A stretch of 64,000 nucleotides of DNA from JANXUF01 sp043747685 (GCA_043747685.1 JAYTOR010000043.1:4028-68027), one strand, 5' to 3'. Shown: positions 36,222 to 45,153, counted from the stretch's first letter. Numbers and translations are program-made. The notes: a model not told the origin generated them from the sequence alone.

Positions 36222-36371
36222 TTCTGACACCCACCATCGGGCACACATTCAACGAGCAGCGGTCGTCCGGGTTGCCGGTTGGACGGGCCACCCATCGTGT
36301 CCAGTGCCGCTGACGCAGCGAAGCCAGGAGTGCCGAAATGGGTTCCCCGAACCACTGGTTGGCGGCGGCGT

Positions 36372-37844
36372 TCACGCCGATACTCCGTCGTTCGGTGGCA
36401 CCACGACCGTTCGGGCACCCGCTGGACCCCCCAGATCGAGTGCCCGCCTACTCGTCTCCGGCCCCGACGACGTTTCCAGGAACCGACCGACCGGGTTGGT
36501 GGTGATCACGAGTTCGTAGTGGCCGTTGGCGACGCTGCTGATATCCAACGCCTGACCGCTCACCGCCTGGCTGTACGTGTCACCCCATCCGCTCAACAGG
36601 CTTTCACGCAGGAACCGGGCCGATTCGGGGCCGCAGGCGGTGCTCAGCGCCGTCGAGCCGGGGCGCAAATTCGTACCGGGTGTCAACAGATCAACGGCCG
36701 TTGTATTCGCCAAGCACCACGCCTGTTTGCCACTCGTAGCGACGACCTGTGCGCTGTCGTTGACCAGGTCGTAGCGAACGAAGTCGAGGAAGTGCCAATG
36801 ATTGTGGCCGCCGCCAGCGTGATACTCGAACGTTCCGATGGGTCGTGAGGCCACCAGGAGTCCGCCTCGGTAGAAGAGCTGAACAGCGTCCATCGTTTCG
36901 GCTGCGTCTCGCCGATACCCCTCGACGATGAACGGCGCCCCGGCGTTCCACACGCTCGCATTGAAATTGAGCAGAGCGGTCGAATTGTCAACGGTGGCCG
37001 AGATCCCGTATGCCGGCAATGGCCGCAGATCGGGAAGTGTGTCGACCGGTGGTGTGACCTGCCCCAGACGGGGATCGGGACGAGGGTGGTCGGTCGCGCT
37101 CTCCAACGGCGAGGCGTTCGGCGTGTCGCTGACCGGCGTCGGAGTTGTCGTCGCGGTGGGATCCGTCCGCAGCGCAACGTCGAATGTTGCGGTCCTCGCA
37201 TCGTCGGCGAAGCCGAGCGCATTGGCAACCGCCGACACAACGGTCACCGAGACCCGGTAGGTCCCGTCCGGGCCGTGGAGATTGAATGCCAATGGTGCGA
37301 CGCTGGCCCAGCCCTGCTCGATCCCCCACACGACGGCGGATGCGAACGGGCTGGAATTGCAGGAGTCGGGATACACGAGGTTCGATCTCCCCGGCCCGAC
37401 CTTCGTGCGGGGGTTTGCCGGACACCATGAGAGGTCGGCATCGAGTACCTCCGTGTTGTTCGGACCAGTGACCGAATAGTGGGCGAACCGGTCGATGCCG
37501 CCGAAGTCGACGAGGCCTGCTGGCAACGGTGTGGTCTTGCCGGCGCCTACGCCGTCCGAGCGACTGACGCTGAGCGCCGACTTTCCGTCCTTGCGCTTCA
37601 ATTGCAACTCGACATCATGATCTGGCGATGAAACTGACACCGACGCCTGCACCAGCACCGGCGAGTTCTTCGTCCGGACGGCGTTCACCACGGATCCGGG
37701 GCCGAGCAGCCGGAGCGACGACCGCTCGGCGGTTCCTGTGCTCGACGACGAGCATGATGCAATGCCGGCGAGCAGAGCCAGCACGACCAGCACGACGCCG
37801 CTGCATCGATGCCCCGTCGTGCGCCGGTTCCCAACCGTGCGCAT
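36372..37844 (-). CDS. Lysyl-oxidase-like lipoprotein
   Basis: The 490-residue product starts at ATG 37844, which overlaps the upstream stop as TGATG. A lipoprotein signal ends at Cys31 (LLAGIASC). The C-terminal domain (about 270-450) has the bacterial lysyl oxidase copper motif GGHNHWHF (His347-His351) followed by FVRYDL, and paired cysteines near 377 and 404. Lysyl oxidases deaminate lysine side chains with copper and a quinone cofactor. The bacterial members are poorly characterised. The N-terminal half is unassigned. Confidence 0.82.
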   Translation of the reverse strand: MRTVGNRRTTGHRCSGVVLVVLALLAGIASCSSSSTGTAERSSLRLLGPGSVVNAVRTKNSPVLVQASVSVSSPDHDVELQLKRKDGKSALSVSRSDGVGAGKTTPLPAGLVDFGGIDRFAHYSVTGPNNTEVLDADLSWCPANPRTKVGPGRSNLVYPDSCNSSPFASAVVWGIEQGWASVAPLAFNLHGPDGTYRVSVTVVSAVANALGFADDARTATFDVALRTDPTATTTPTPVSDTPNASPLESATDHPRPDPRLGQVTPPVDTLPDLRPLPAYGISATVDNSTALLNFNASVWNAGAPFIVEGYRRDAAETMDAVQLFYRGGLLVASRPIGTFEYHAGGGHNHWHFLDFVRYDLVNDSAQVVATSGKQAWCLANTTAVDLLTPGTNLRPGSTALSTACGPESARFLRESLLSGWGDTYSQAVSGQALDISSVANGHYELVITTNPVGRFLETSSGPETSRRALDLGGPAGARTVVVPPNDGVSA

Positions 37845-38338
37845 CACCAACCCATCGTCCCCGGACCGCCTTTGAACGGACCCACGACGCGCGAGGTGAT
37901 CCAGCCGCCGTAGAAAGATCCGAGATTCGCATCGACTCGTTCTTCGTCGACCCAGCATTCATCCATCAGTTGTGCGTAGAACGCTACGTGACCGGTGATC
38001 GAGGCGAACGCCGGCGTCGGCTGCTCGTAACTCCACGCTGCGTCCGGTACGACAACGTCGCCTGAAGTGACGTCCCAGTACGTCGCCAGACCCTTCCATT
38101 CACACATGCTGCGCTGAGTCGATTTCCGCAGCCGACCCGGAAGGACGTCAGCGGCCGGAATGTAGAACGCCGGCGGTTGGCTCGTCTCGAGCACCCTCAC
38201 GGCGCTGCGTGTTTCGGCGATCACCTGACCGCCGTGGATGACCACGACATGTGACGACGTCGGGCTCACGGCCGGCGGGCGTGGATAGTCCCAAACGCTT
38301 TCCTGTCCCGGTTGGGGTTCGATCCGCTGGAGTTTCAC
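37844..38338 (-). CDS. DUF427 domain protein
   Basis: The 164-residue product has the DUF427 hallmarks: a cupin-like core with RVLETSQPPAFYIPAADV, CEWKGLATYWDV, AAWSYEQPTPAF and a C-terminal tyrosine-rich end (SFYGGWI). Function is unknown. The GTG at 38338 lies five bases after the upstream stop and gives the usual length; longer in-frame starts would lie inside the neighbouring gene. Confidence 0.85.
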   Translation of the reverse strand: MKLQRIEPQPGQESVWDYPRPPAVSPTSSHVVVIHGGQVIAETRSAVRVLETSQPPAFYIPAADVLPGRLRKSTQRSMCEWKGLATYWDVTSGDVVVPDAAWSYEQPTPAFASITGHVAFYAQLMDECWVDEERVDANLGSFYGGWITSRVVGPFKGGPGTMGW

Positions 38339-38342
38339 GGTG

Positions 38343-38855
38343 TCACAGGATAGAGCCCGGGCCGGCACGGTTGGCTTCGAGCAGCAGGCGAAGACGTGCC
38401 TGTTCGAGCGCAGCACCAGCAGCAAGCACCCGCTTGAGAAGGTCGCCGATCAGCGCTGATCGCTGCGAGTTGGCGACGTCGAGGTGGCTTGGATCGAGTA
38501 CATCGGCCCCGATACGACTGGCATCGAGCGACGTCAGGAGTGATTCCCAGATCTGCCCGACCCGCTGGGGCGGTTCGACCGCCTTGACATGTTCCAATTC
38601 GGCGCAGTGAGCGTCGACGGCCGATTGGGCGCGTCGTAGTTGGTCGCCCCCGACGACGACGTTGCTGATGCGCTCGCGGTCTGTCCAGCGTTGCCATCTG
38701 CCGCCACGCCGTTGCTCGAGCCGCGCCGTGACGTCGGGGCCATCGGCACCGAGCAGGTTTCGCAGAAAGTCCTCCGCCACCTTGGCCGCGTCGTTCGCCA
38801 GGAACAGCACCCGGTCGATTTCGTAAAGACGTCGCAGATCGTCATCGCTCGGCAT
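38343..38855 (-). CDS. Hypothetical protein, 170 residues
   Basis: I do not recognise this family. The product is mostly alpha-helical and charged, with no signal peptide or membrane segment (DLRRLYEIDRVLFLANDAAKVAEDFLRNLLG; VDAHCAELEHV; LLKRVLAAGAALEQARLRLLLEA). It stands directly upstream of the DUF427 and lysyl-oxidase-like genes with almost no gaps, so the three form one operon. Confidence 0.7.
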   Translation of the reverse strand: MPSDDDLRRLYEIDRVLFLANDAAKVAEDFLRNLLGADGPDVTARLEQRRGGRWQRWTDRERISNVVVGGDQLRRAQSAVDAHCAELEHVKAVEPPQRVGQIWESLLTSLDASRIGADVLDPSHLDVANSQRSALIGDLLKRVLAAGAALEQARLRLLLEANRAGPGSIL

Positions 38856-38925
38856 CTGCGCTCGCCGCCTCTCGTCGTCGACACTCGGAGTCTTTCACAC
38901 CGTCGCTGCGTACGATGAAGAGCGT

Positions 38926-39159
38926 ATGGACGTACGCATCGGTGTAACCCAAGCTCCTCGTGAACTCAATATCGAATTGCCAGACGACACCGATCCGGTG
39001 GAACTGGCCAAACAGGTCGAGGCGGCGATGACGGGAGCACTCGACGTGTTGTGGCTGACCGACAAGAAGGGCCGCAAGGTAGGCGTCACGTCGGCCAAGC
39101 TCGCCTATATCGAGATCGGCACGGCCGAGGGTGCCCGCAAGCTCGGCTTCGGCAGCTGA
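38926..39159 (+). CDS. DUF3107 family protein
   Basis: The 77-residue product (VRIGVTQAPRELNIELP at the start, VTSAKLAYIEIGTAEGARKLGFG at the end) matches DUF3107, a small actinobacterial family without known function. A TACGAT -10-like box ends nine bases before the ATG. It precedes the ArsA pair. Confidence 0.9.
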   Translation: MDVRIGVTQAPRELNIELPDDTDPVELAKQVEAAMTGALDVLWLTDKKGRKVGVTSAKLAYIEIGTAEGARKLGFGS

Positions 39160-39196
39160 CCTTTCGCCGTTCGACGACCAGGAGCGGAGTGCTCCG

Positions 39197-40135
39197 ATGA
39201 ATCTGCTCGATCATCGTTTACTCTTCGTCACCGGTAAAGGTGGCGTCGGCAAGACGATTGTTGCTGCGGCGCTCGCCAGGCTGGCGGCGCGTGCCGACAA
39301 GCGTGTGCTGGTCTGCGAAATGGACGCCAAGGGATCGCTTGCGGCTGCATTCGAGTCGTCACCGCTGACGTTCGCGCCGCGTGAGTTGAGTCCCGGGCTG
39401 TTCGCCATGGCGATGAACACCGAGGACTCACTTCGCGAATATCTGCGGTTGTTCGTCCGCATCCCGCTGCTCGGCCGGATCGGACCGCTCGCCCGGACGT
39501 TCGACTTCATCGCCGACGCAGCTCCGGGAGTCAAGGAAATCCTTGCCGTCGGCAAGTTGTGTTACGAGGTCCGTGAGCGTCACTACGACCTCGTCGTCGT
39601 CGATGCCGAGGCAACAGGGCACATCGTCAGCCAGATCACCGCGCCTCGGGCGATCAACGATCTCGTGCAGGTCGGTCTCGTGCGCGATCAGACGAACTGG
39701 ATGCTCGACATCCTCGAGGATCAGCGCACCACGGGGGTGGTCGTCGTGACCACCCCGGAGGAGATGCCGGTTGTCGAGTCGATCGAACTGATCGAACGGC
39801 TGAACACGACGACCAAGGTCGCCGTCGCTGCGGTGGTCGCCAACCGGGTGCTTCCGGAACCGTTCGGACGCGGCGAGCTGGAGATTTTCGAACGTATCGA
39901 TTCGATCGGCCGTCAGCAGGTCATCGACGCTCTCGGGGACGCTGCTGGCGCAGTCCTCGATGCCGCCGAACTCGCCGTTTCCCTCCGACGCAACGGTGCA
40001 ACCCACTTGGCGACCTTACGTTCCAGACTGCCGCCAGACATGCTGACGATCTACGTGCCGGAGCTCTATTCCCGATCGGCCGGTGGCCGAGCCGCGGAGC
40101 TGGTCGCCACCGCCCTTGCGGAGGAATTGCTGTGA
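39197..40135 (+). CDS. ArsA/Get3-like ATPase, first of a pair
   Basis: The 312-residue product is a deviant-Walker P-loop ATPase (FVTGKGGVGKTIVAAAL at residues 8-24, VVVDAEATGHIVSQ). The family includes ArsA arsenite pumps and Get3 tail-anchored-protein targeting factors, but no arsenite-binding cysteine set is visible. ATG 39197 follows GGAG. The stop overlaps the next ATPase by four bases. The pair resembles the mycobacterial Rv3679/Rv3680 pair, which works as a heteromer. Confidence 0.9.
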   Translation: MNLLDHRLLFVTGKGGVGKTIVAAALARLAARADKRVLVCEMDAKGSLAAAFESSPLTFAPRELSPGLFAMAMNTEDSLREYLRLFVRIPLLGRIGPLARTFDFIADAAPGVKEILAVGKLCYEVRERHYDLVVVDAEATGHIVSQITAPRAINDLVQVGLVRDQTNWMLDILEDQRTTGVVVVTTPEEMPVVESIELIERLNTTTKVAVAAVVANRVLPEPFGRGELEIFERIDSIGRQQVIDALGDAAGAVLDAAELAVSLRRNGATHLATLRSRLPPDMLTIYVPELYSRSAGGRAAELVATALAEELL

Positions 40136-41430
40136 CCGCAACACCGAAACCGACACCTTCGCAGCGTTCCCTGGCGGTCGCACCGCCTGCTGGCAGCTCG
40201 AGATCCTCCGAAGCCAAGCGCCGTGACACCTCCGATGCAGGCTCGCGCAATGACGTCGGGCTCGGCGGCCTGCTCGCCGCCAAGGAGGTCATCGTCGTCT
40301 GCGGCACCGGTGGGGTCGGCAAGACGACCACGGCAGCAGCGCTCGGGGCGATGGCAGCTGCCAGGCTCGGCGGCAGGGTCCTCGTACTGACGGTCGATCC
40401 CGCTCGCCGTCTGGCGACGGCGATGGGGCTCACCGAACTGTCGAACGCCGCGGTTCAGGTCCCGGCCAGCGCTTTTGCCGAAGCGGGTGTCACCCCGCGC
40501 GGCGAACTGTGGGCGGCAATGCTGGACACCAAGGCGTCGTGGGACGATCTGATACGTCGTCACGCCCCTGATGCCAAGGTCCGCGATACCGTTCTCAGCA
40601 ACCCGCTGTACACGAATATCACCAGCCGCTTCGTCCACAGCCACGACTACATCGCCATGGAGCGTCTGAACGAGCTCCATTCCTCCGGCACCTACGACCT
40701 CGTGATCGTCGATACGCCGCCATCACGGAATGCGCTGGATTTCCTCGACGCACCGGCGCGTATGGCCGACTTCTTCGGCAGCCGACTGCTGCGATGGCTC
40801 ACGGTGCCGTACCGATCGCGCCTGTTCACCGCTGCGTCCAAGCCGTTCTACAACATTGCCGACCGCATACTCGGGTCACGATTCCTGCAGGACATCGCTG
40901 AATTCTTTCTGCTCTTCCAGACGATGGAGAAAGGGTTCGTGACACGCGCCAAACAGGTCGAAGGCCTGCTCCGCGACCCGCGTACGTCGTTCGTCGTCGT
41001 GACGACGCTCGAGACCGCTCCGCTCGTCGAATCACGATATTTCATCGACGCCCTTGCCGAAAGGAGACTGTCCCTCGGCGCGGTCATCGCCAACAAGGTC
41101 ATGCCTGCCAGCCTCAGTGACCCGTCCGCTGCGAAGGCGTCTGCGGCGATGAGGCTACGAGCCGGCGAACTCGCCGAGCTGCTGCAGCCCACTGTGGCGG
41201 CCACCGAGCCGGCACTGCCGCTTGCCACGCAGACGCGGATTGCGGGCGTCTTCGGGGAGATCGCCGATCGCTTCGACGATCTCTCGGTCGTCGCCGCCAG
41301 ACAGTCGGAGCGACTCCATGAATTGATGGCTGCCACGCCGACCGTCGCGACTGTGCCAACCTTGGAGGACGACATTCACAGCCTCGCCGGACTGCTCCAA
41401 CTCGGGGGGTACGTCTGGCGGTCGCTCTGA
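40132..41430 (+). CDS. ArsA/Get3-like ATPase, second of a pair
   Basis: The 432-residue product starts with GTG inside the previous stop (GTGA). After a 45-residue low-complexity lead it has the deviant Walker A CGTGGVGKTTTAAAL, LVLTVDPARRLATAMG, and VIVDTPPSRNALDFLDAP. A hydrophobic region near 225-265 (FFGSRLLRWLTVPY) could be the groove-forming helices. It is likely to form a complex with the first ATPase. Confidence 0.9.
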   Translation: MTATPKPTPSQRSLAVAPPAGSSRSSEAKRRDTSDAGSRNDVGLGGLLAAKEVIVVCGTGGVGKTTTAAALGAMAAARLGGRVLVLTVDPARRLATAMGLTELSNAAVQVPASAFAEAGVTPRGELWAAMLDTKASWDDLIRRHAPDAKVRDTVLSNPLYTNITSRFVHSHDYIAMERLNELHSSGTYDLVIVDTPPSRNALDFLDAPARMADFFGSRLLRWLTVPYRSRLFTAASKPFYNIADRILGSRFLQDIAEFFLLFQTMEKGFVTRAKQVEGLLRDPRTSFVVVTTLETAPLVESRYFIDALAERRLSLGAVIANKVMPASLSDPSAAKASAAMRLRAGELAELLQPTVAATEPALPLATQTRIAGVFGEIADRFDDLSVVAARQSERLHELMAATPTVATVPTLEDDIHSLAGLLQLGGYVWRSL

Positions 41431-41451
41431 TCAGGCAGAATCGTTATCTGT

Positions 41452-42936
41452 ATGGCATCGCTGGGCGAACTGACTCGACAACATTCCAAGCTGACCGCTG
41501 ACCAGTCGGCCCATCTGCAGCGCCTGGTGTCGGATTGGGGCATGCTCGCAGACCTGTGTTTCGCCGACGTCCTGCTGTATCTACCGTCGGAGGATGGCCG
41601 CTGGCTCGTCATCGCCCACGTCCGACCGGTCACCGGTCAGACGATCTATATCGCCGACTGGGTCGGGGAATGGGCGAGCACCACGGAAACGGAGGTACTG
41701 GGCGAGGCCTTCCGCAGCGGTTCGATCGTCGAGCACGATGTCAAGGTCGAGTCGGTTCCGGAGCCGGTCAGCGTGCTGGCGATACCCGTCTCACACAAGG
41801 GTGTGCCGATCGCCGTACTCACTCGCGAATCGAGTTTGCGGATCGGTCGCCTGCCAGGGGAATTGGAGACGACCTATCTGTCGATCTTCGACCGCTTCGC
41901 CACGATGATCCAGGAGGGTTCTTATCCGTTCGCCACGCGGAGCATGATCAGCGCAGCACCGCGCGTCGGTGACGGGGCAATGGTACTGGACGAGGACGCG
42001 CGTGTGCGCTACGCGTCTCCGAACGCCGTGTCGGTCCTGCACCGGCTGGGGATCACTTCGAACCTCGTCGGGATGCACCTCGCCGAACTCGGGTTCAACG
42101 ACGGCTCGGTGGCCAGCAGCTACGAACGGCGTGAGCCGGTGCTCGAAGAATTCGACCGCATCAACAGCGACGACGTCAGCGTGCTGACCTACTCGATCCC
42201 GTTGCTGAGCGCTGGTGAGGTGACGGGCGGCGTGCTGCTGCTGCGGGACGTCACCGAACTGCGTCGGCGGGATCGACTGCTGCTGTCGAAGGACGCGACG
42301 ATCCGCGAGATCCATCACCGCGTCAAGAACAACCTGCAGACCATCTCGTCGTTGCTGCGCTTGCAGTCGCGCCGATTGACGAACACCGAAGCCAAGGCCG
42401 CCGTCAACGAATCCGTCCGCCGTATCCGCACGATTGCCCTCGTCCACGAGACGCTGTCACGTGAAGCCGGCGACGACGTTGCCTTCATCGAAATCGTCCG
42501 GCCGCTGATGCGCCTTGCTGAAGAAGGGTTACAGTCGCCGGACCGTCCGGTCCGTTTCGTGGTGCGTGGCGACGGCGGCAAGTTGCCGGCCACCGTCGCA
42601 ACTCCGCTTTCGGTCGTGCTGACCGAACTACTACAGAATGCCGTCGACCATGGCTTCCCGGAGGGCAGCAGTGGTGGCACCGTCGTCGTCGTGCTGGCCA
42701 ACGATGGAAAACAGTTGAAGATCGAGGTGTTCGACGATGGCCTCGGCGTCGCTCCCGACTTCCATATCGAGAATGCCACCGGCCTAGGTCTGGTGATCGT
42801 GCGCACGCTCGTCACCACCGAATTGGCCGGCAAGATCGCCATGCGCCAAGCGACGTCCACCGAACTGCAAGAAGCCGGTCTGACCGTGCCGAACCGCGGT
42901 GCCGGGACAGTCGTCGAATTGACCGTCCCGCTGTAA
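41452..42936 (+). CDS. pdtaS: Sensor histidine kinase of the PdtaS type
   Basis: PdtaS is a soluble kinase that phosphorylates the RNA-binding antiterminator PdtaR. The 494-residue product has an N-terminal GAF-like domain (about 1-155), a PAS domain (about 170-270), and a HisKA_2-type dimerisation box with EIHHRVKNNLQTISSLLRLQ at 286-305, followed by a HATPase domain (ELLQNAVDHGF, FDDGLGVAPDF, TGLGLVIVRTL). No membrane segment is present. It is convergent with whiB1; in mycobacteria these two genes are also neighbours. pdtaR is not in the window. Confidence 0.92.
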   Translation: MASLGELTRQHSKLTADQSAHLQRLVSDWGMLADLCFADVLLYLPSEDGRWLVIAHVRPVTGQTIYIADWVGEWASTTETEVLGEAFRSGSIVEHDVKVESVPEPVSVLAIPVSHKGVPIAVLTRESSLRIGRLPGELETTYLSIFDRFATMIQEGSYPFATRSMISAAPRVGDGAMVLDEDARVRYASPNAVSVLHRLGITSNLVGMHLAELGFNDGSVASSYERREPVLEEFDRINSDDVSVLTYSIPLLSAGEVTGGVLLLRDVTELRRRDRLLLSKDATIREIHHRVKNNLQTISSLLRLQSRRLTNTEAKAAVNESVRRIRTIALVHETLSREAGDDVAFIEIVRPLMRLAEEGLQSPDRPVRFVVRGDGGKLPATVATPLSVVLTELLQNAVDHGFPEGSSGGTVVVVLANDGKQLKIEVFDDGLGVAPDFHIENATGLGLVIVRTLVTTELAGKIAMRQATSTELQEAGLTVPNRGAGTVVELTVPL

Positions 42937-42950
42937 TTGCCAGTGCTGAA

Positions 42951-43247
42951 TCAGAGCGAGACGATGCGATTCCTGGCTGCGGCCTGGCGGCGCATCACAC
43001 GACGCTCTTCCTCGCTGGTCCCGCCCCAGATACCGGAATCTTGGTTGGTCTCGAGGGCGAATTCGAGACATTCCCGAGCAACGGGACATTCTCCGCAGAC
43101 GTGCTTGGCTCGGTCGATCTGGGTGAGGGCAATGCCGGTGGTGCCGACCGGAAAGAACAATTCGGGATCGGTGTCACGACAGATCGCATCTCGGCGCCAG
43201 CCATATTGAGCATTGGCCAGTGCAAGACTTGAAGCAAGGATGGTCAC
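42951..43247 (-). CDS. whiB1: WhiB-family iron-sulfur transcription factor (WhiB1-like)
   Basis: WhiB proteins are actinobacterial [4Fe-4S] regulators that bind the sigma factor. The 98-residue product has the four cluster cysteines (Cys23, Cys51, Cys54, Cys60: AICRDTDPELFFP, CGECPVARECL), the DSGIWGGTSEEER turn and a basic end (RRQAAARNR). A GTG at 43247 lies six bases after TAGGAG and gives this length; longer in-frame starts would include the CRP-like site. The sequence is closest in pattern to WhiB1. Confidence 0.94.
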   Translation of the reverse strand: MTILASSLALANAQYGWRRDAICRDTDPELFFPVGTTGIALTQIDRAKHVCGECPVARECLEFALETNQDSGIWGGTSEEERRVMRRQAAARNRIVSL

Positions 43248-43262
43248 GATGACTCCTACGTT

Positions 43263-43278
43263 TGTGATTACATTCACA
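43263..43278. promoter_or_regulatory. Perfect CRP-type palindrome in the whiB1 leader
   Basis: TGTGA-N6-TCACA (TGTGATTACATTCACA) matches the CRP/FNR-family consensus in both half-sites and ends 16 bases upstream of the whiB1 start codon. In Mycobacterium tuberculosis the CRP protein Rv3676 binds upstream of whiB1, so the same link may hold here. No CRP gene is in the window. Confidence 0.6.
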
Positions 43279-43321
43279 TGAGGTGTCATGGCTGCTGGAG
43301 AAGGGCTGCGACGACGATGAA

Positions 43322-43359
43322 ACGCTAGGCGTTCGTTTCCCACTTGACAAGAGGTCAAG
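43322..43359 (-). promoter_or_regulatory. Probable whiB1 promoter with a palindrome at -35
   Basis: On the minus strand TTGTCA (43350-43345) and TAGCGT (43327-43322) are 17 bases apart. A perfect inverted repeat CTTGAC-N5-GTCAAG (43343-43359) overlaps the -35 box and could be a second operator. If the start is about seven bases past the -10 box, the CRP-type site lies downstream of it at about +45. Confidence 0.45.
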
Positions 43360-43399
43360 ATGGAACTGTCGCAAAATCGACACATACGGAGAGTGACAG

Positions 43400-44056
43400 T
43401 TGACACACGCACTGCAAATCATGGCGCATCGGGGTGCATCCACGGCGTCACCGGAGAACACCGTCGCCGCCTTCGAACTGGCGGCTCGATTGGGTGCCGA
43501 TGCCGTTGAGCTGGATGTTCGTCGCTGCGCCGACGGCCGGCTGCTCGTCAGTCACGATCCGTTGCCGGCCGAGATTCCTCATGATGTTCCAACATTGTCC
43601 GCAGCGCTCGACGCATGCGCAGGGATGTGGGTCAACGTCGAGATCAAGAACGAGCCGGACGAGCCGGACTTCGATCCGTTCGAGACGATCGCCGACGACA
43701 CCGTCGCGCTGCTGCTCGGTCGTCGCCAGCATTGGCGTTGGCTGATCTCGTGTTTCCGGATGGAGACGATCGACCGCTGCAGGGCGCTGGCACCGGAGAT
43801 CTCCACCGCCTTCCTGACGGTGGCGGTACCGGACGGCATCGTCGATTCGCTCGTGCGCAGAGGCCACAGGGCGCTGCACCCGTGGTATGGGGCGGCGACC
43901 GCCGAACTCATCGACGCCGCTCACCGAGCCGGTGTGCAAGTCAACGTCTGGACGTGCGACGATCCAGCAGCGATGGAGCGGTTGGCCGGGTGGGGCGTCG
44001 ACGGCATCTGCACGAACGTGCCCGACATCGCCATCGCCACCCTTCGTCCAAACTGA
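43400..44056 (+). CDS. Glycerophosphodiester phosphodiesterase
   Basis: The enzyme hydrolyses glycerophosphodiesters to glycerol-3-phosphate and an alcohol. The 218-residue product has the GDPD motifs MAHRGASTASPENTVAAF (residues 8-25), AVELDVRRCADG, SHDPLP and a closing VNVWTCDDPAAMERLAGWGVDGICTNVPD. No signal peptide is seen, so it is probably cytoplasmic, like UgpQ. The start appears to be TTG 43400 after GGAGAG; the ATG at 43421 is the alternative. Confidence 0.92.
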   Translation: MTHALQIMAHRGASTASPENTVAAFELAARLGADAVELDVRRCADGRLLVSHDPLPAEIPHDVPTLSAALDACAGMWVNVEIKNEPDEPDFDPFETIADDTVALLLGRRQHWRWLISCFRMETIDRCRALAPEISTAFLTVAVPDGIVDSLVRRGHRALHPWYGAATAELIDAAHRAGVQVNVWTCDDPAAMERLAGWGVDGICTNVPDIAIATLRPN

Positions 44057-44065
44057 GTCCAGTGG

Positions 44066-44083
44066 TGCACCGCCGGCGGTGCA
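44066..44083. terminator. Palindromic terminator candidate between convergent genes
   Basis: TGCACCGCC-GGCGGTGCA is a perfect 18-base palindrome ten bases after the phosphodiesterase stop, followed by AAAA on the plus strand. It lies between convergent genes and could act in both directions. Confidence 0.5.
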
Positions 44084-44117
44084 AAACGGGCCGGAGAACT
44101 TCGCCTCGCGAAACTCG

Positions 44118-45134
44118 TCAGGTCAGTGAAGCGAGGCCGCTCGGATCGACGAGGCGGACAGCGTCCGGGACATGGACGAACTCCAACCGATTGCTCTCGC
44201 CGAGATAGTCGCCGTCGAGTTGGTACGGGAACGGCATCTCGTGTTCGACGACGGCCCTCGTCACACCCTCGTGCAGATCGAGGTACTTCGACGGCTCGAC
44301 CCCACCACCGCGCAGCGCACCTGCCAGCGATCGCAGGATCGACCCGACCTTCATCGTCTTGAAGGTGACAGCGACAAGTGGGCGGTCGAGGCGCGCATGC
44401 GGTGACAGATCGAGTGGCCGATTCCCGAGGTACGTATACGGGTTGGTGTTCAACATGATCGTGAAATAACCGTCCGGGACGACGTCTGCCTGCGGCGCAA
44501 TTCGTCGGTTCACTTCCTCCTCGCCGGCACCGTCGCCGAAGCAGAGCCGGAAGTGCGGCTGATGACGGTCGTAGCCGCGGGCCCACGTAGTGACAGCGGC
44601 TGAGATGAAAACGGGGTGGCCGAGCCAGCGCTTCAGGGAAGCCCGATGTTCGACAGCGCGGACGACCGCAGCGTCGTAGCCGATGCCTGCGTGGAAGCAG
44701 AAGTAACGGCCGTTGACCTTGCCGAGGCCGATCGGATGGATGTGCGCATCGGGGTCCGCAAGCGCCATGCGCAGCAACTTCACCGCACCGACCGGATCGT
44801 TCGGCATCCCCAGCGTCCTGGCGAAAACGTTCGTCGACCCGCCAGGCAACACTCCGAGCGCTGTCCGCGTGCCGGCGATTCCGGTCGCCACTTCGTTCAG
44901 CGTTCCATCGCCCCCGAAAGCGACGACGACCTCGACGCCGCGGTTGGCGGCGTCCTGGGCGAACCGGGTGGCGTGACCCCGACGGTTGGTCTCGACGATC
45001 GTCACGTCGTGCAGGCGGGAGAGTTCCTGATGCACCACGACGGTGTTGCGCGCCGTCACCGACGATGCGAAGGAGTTGACGACGAGCAGGATCTGCAAGC
45101 TCCGAACTGTACCGAGCCGATCATGCCATGACAT
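44118..45134 (-). CDS. Diacylglycerol/sphingosine kinase-like lipid kinase
   Basis: The 338-residue product has the DAGK catalytic motif VVAFGGDGTLNEV and GVLPGGSTNVFAR at about residues 70-105, and the C-terminal domain with DGDYLGE. Members phosphorylate diacylglycerol or related lipids at the membrane; the exact substrate is unknown. The start was placed at ATG 45134 (MSWHDRLG). A TTG close to LQILLVVNS is the shorter alternative. It is divergent from etfB. Confidence 0.88.
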   Translation of the reverse strand: MSWHDRLGTVRSLQILLVVNSFASSVTARNTVVVHQELSRLHDVTIVETNRRGHATRFAQDAANRGVEVVVAFGGDGTLNEVATGIAGTRTALGVLPGGSTNVFARTLGMPNDPVGAVKLLRMALADPDAHIHPIGLGKVNGRYFCFHAGIGYDAAVVRAVEHRASLKRWLGHPVFISAAVTTWARGYDRHQPHFRLCFGDGAGEEEVNRRIAPQADVVPDGYFTIMLNTNPYTYLGNRPLDLSPHARLDRPLVAVTFKTMKVGSILRSLAGALRGGGVEPSKYLDLHEGVTRAVVEHEMPFPYQLDGDYLGESNRLEFVHVPDAVRLVDPSGLASLT

Positions 45135-45153
45135 TCGGCACGTCAGACGATTG

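Noticed and set aside
36222..36371. Terminator between mrp and the lysyl-oxidase-like gene
   Set aside because: Only weak, broken inverted repeats are present; none is convincing.
38755..38925. Alternative reading of the 170-residue protein as a shifted frame of a DUF427 neighbour
   Set aside because: It has its own stop just before the DUF427 start and a helical composition expected for a coding frame.
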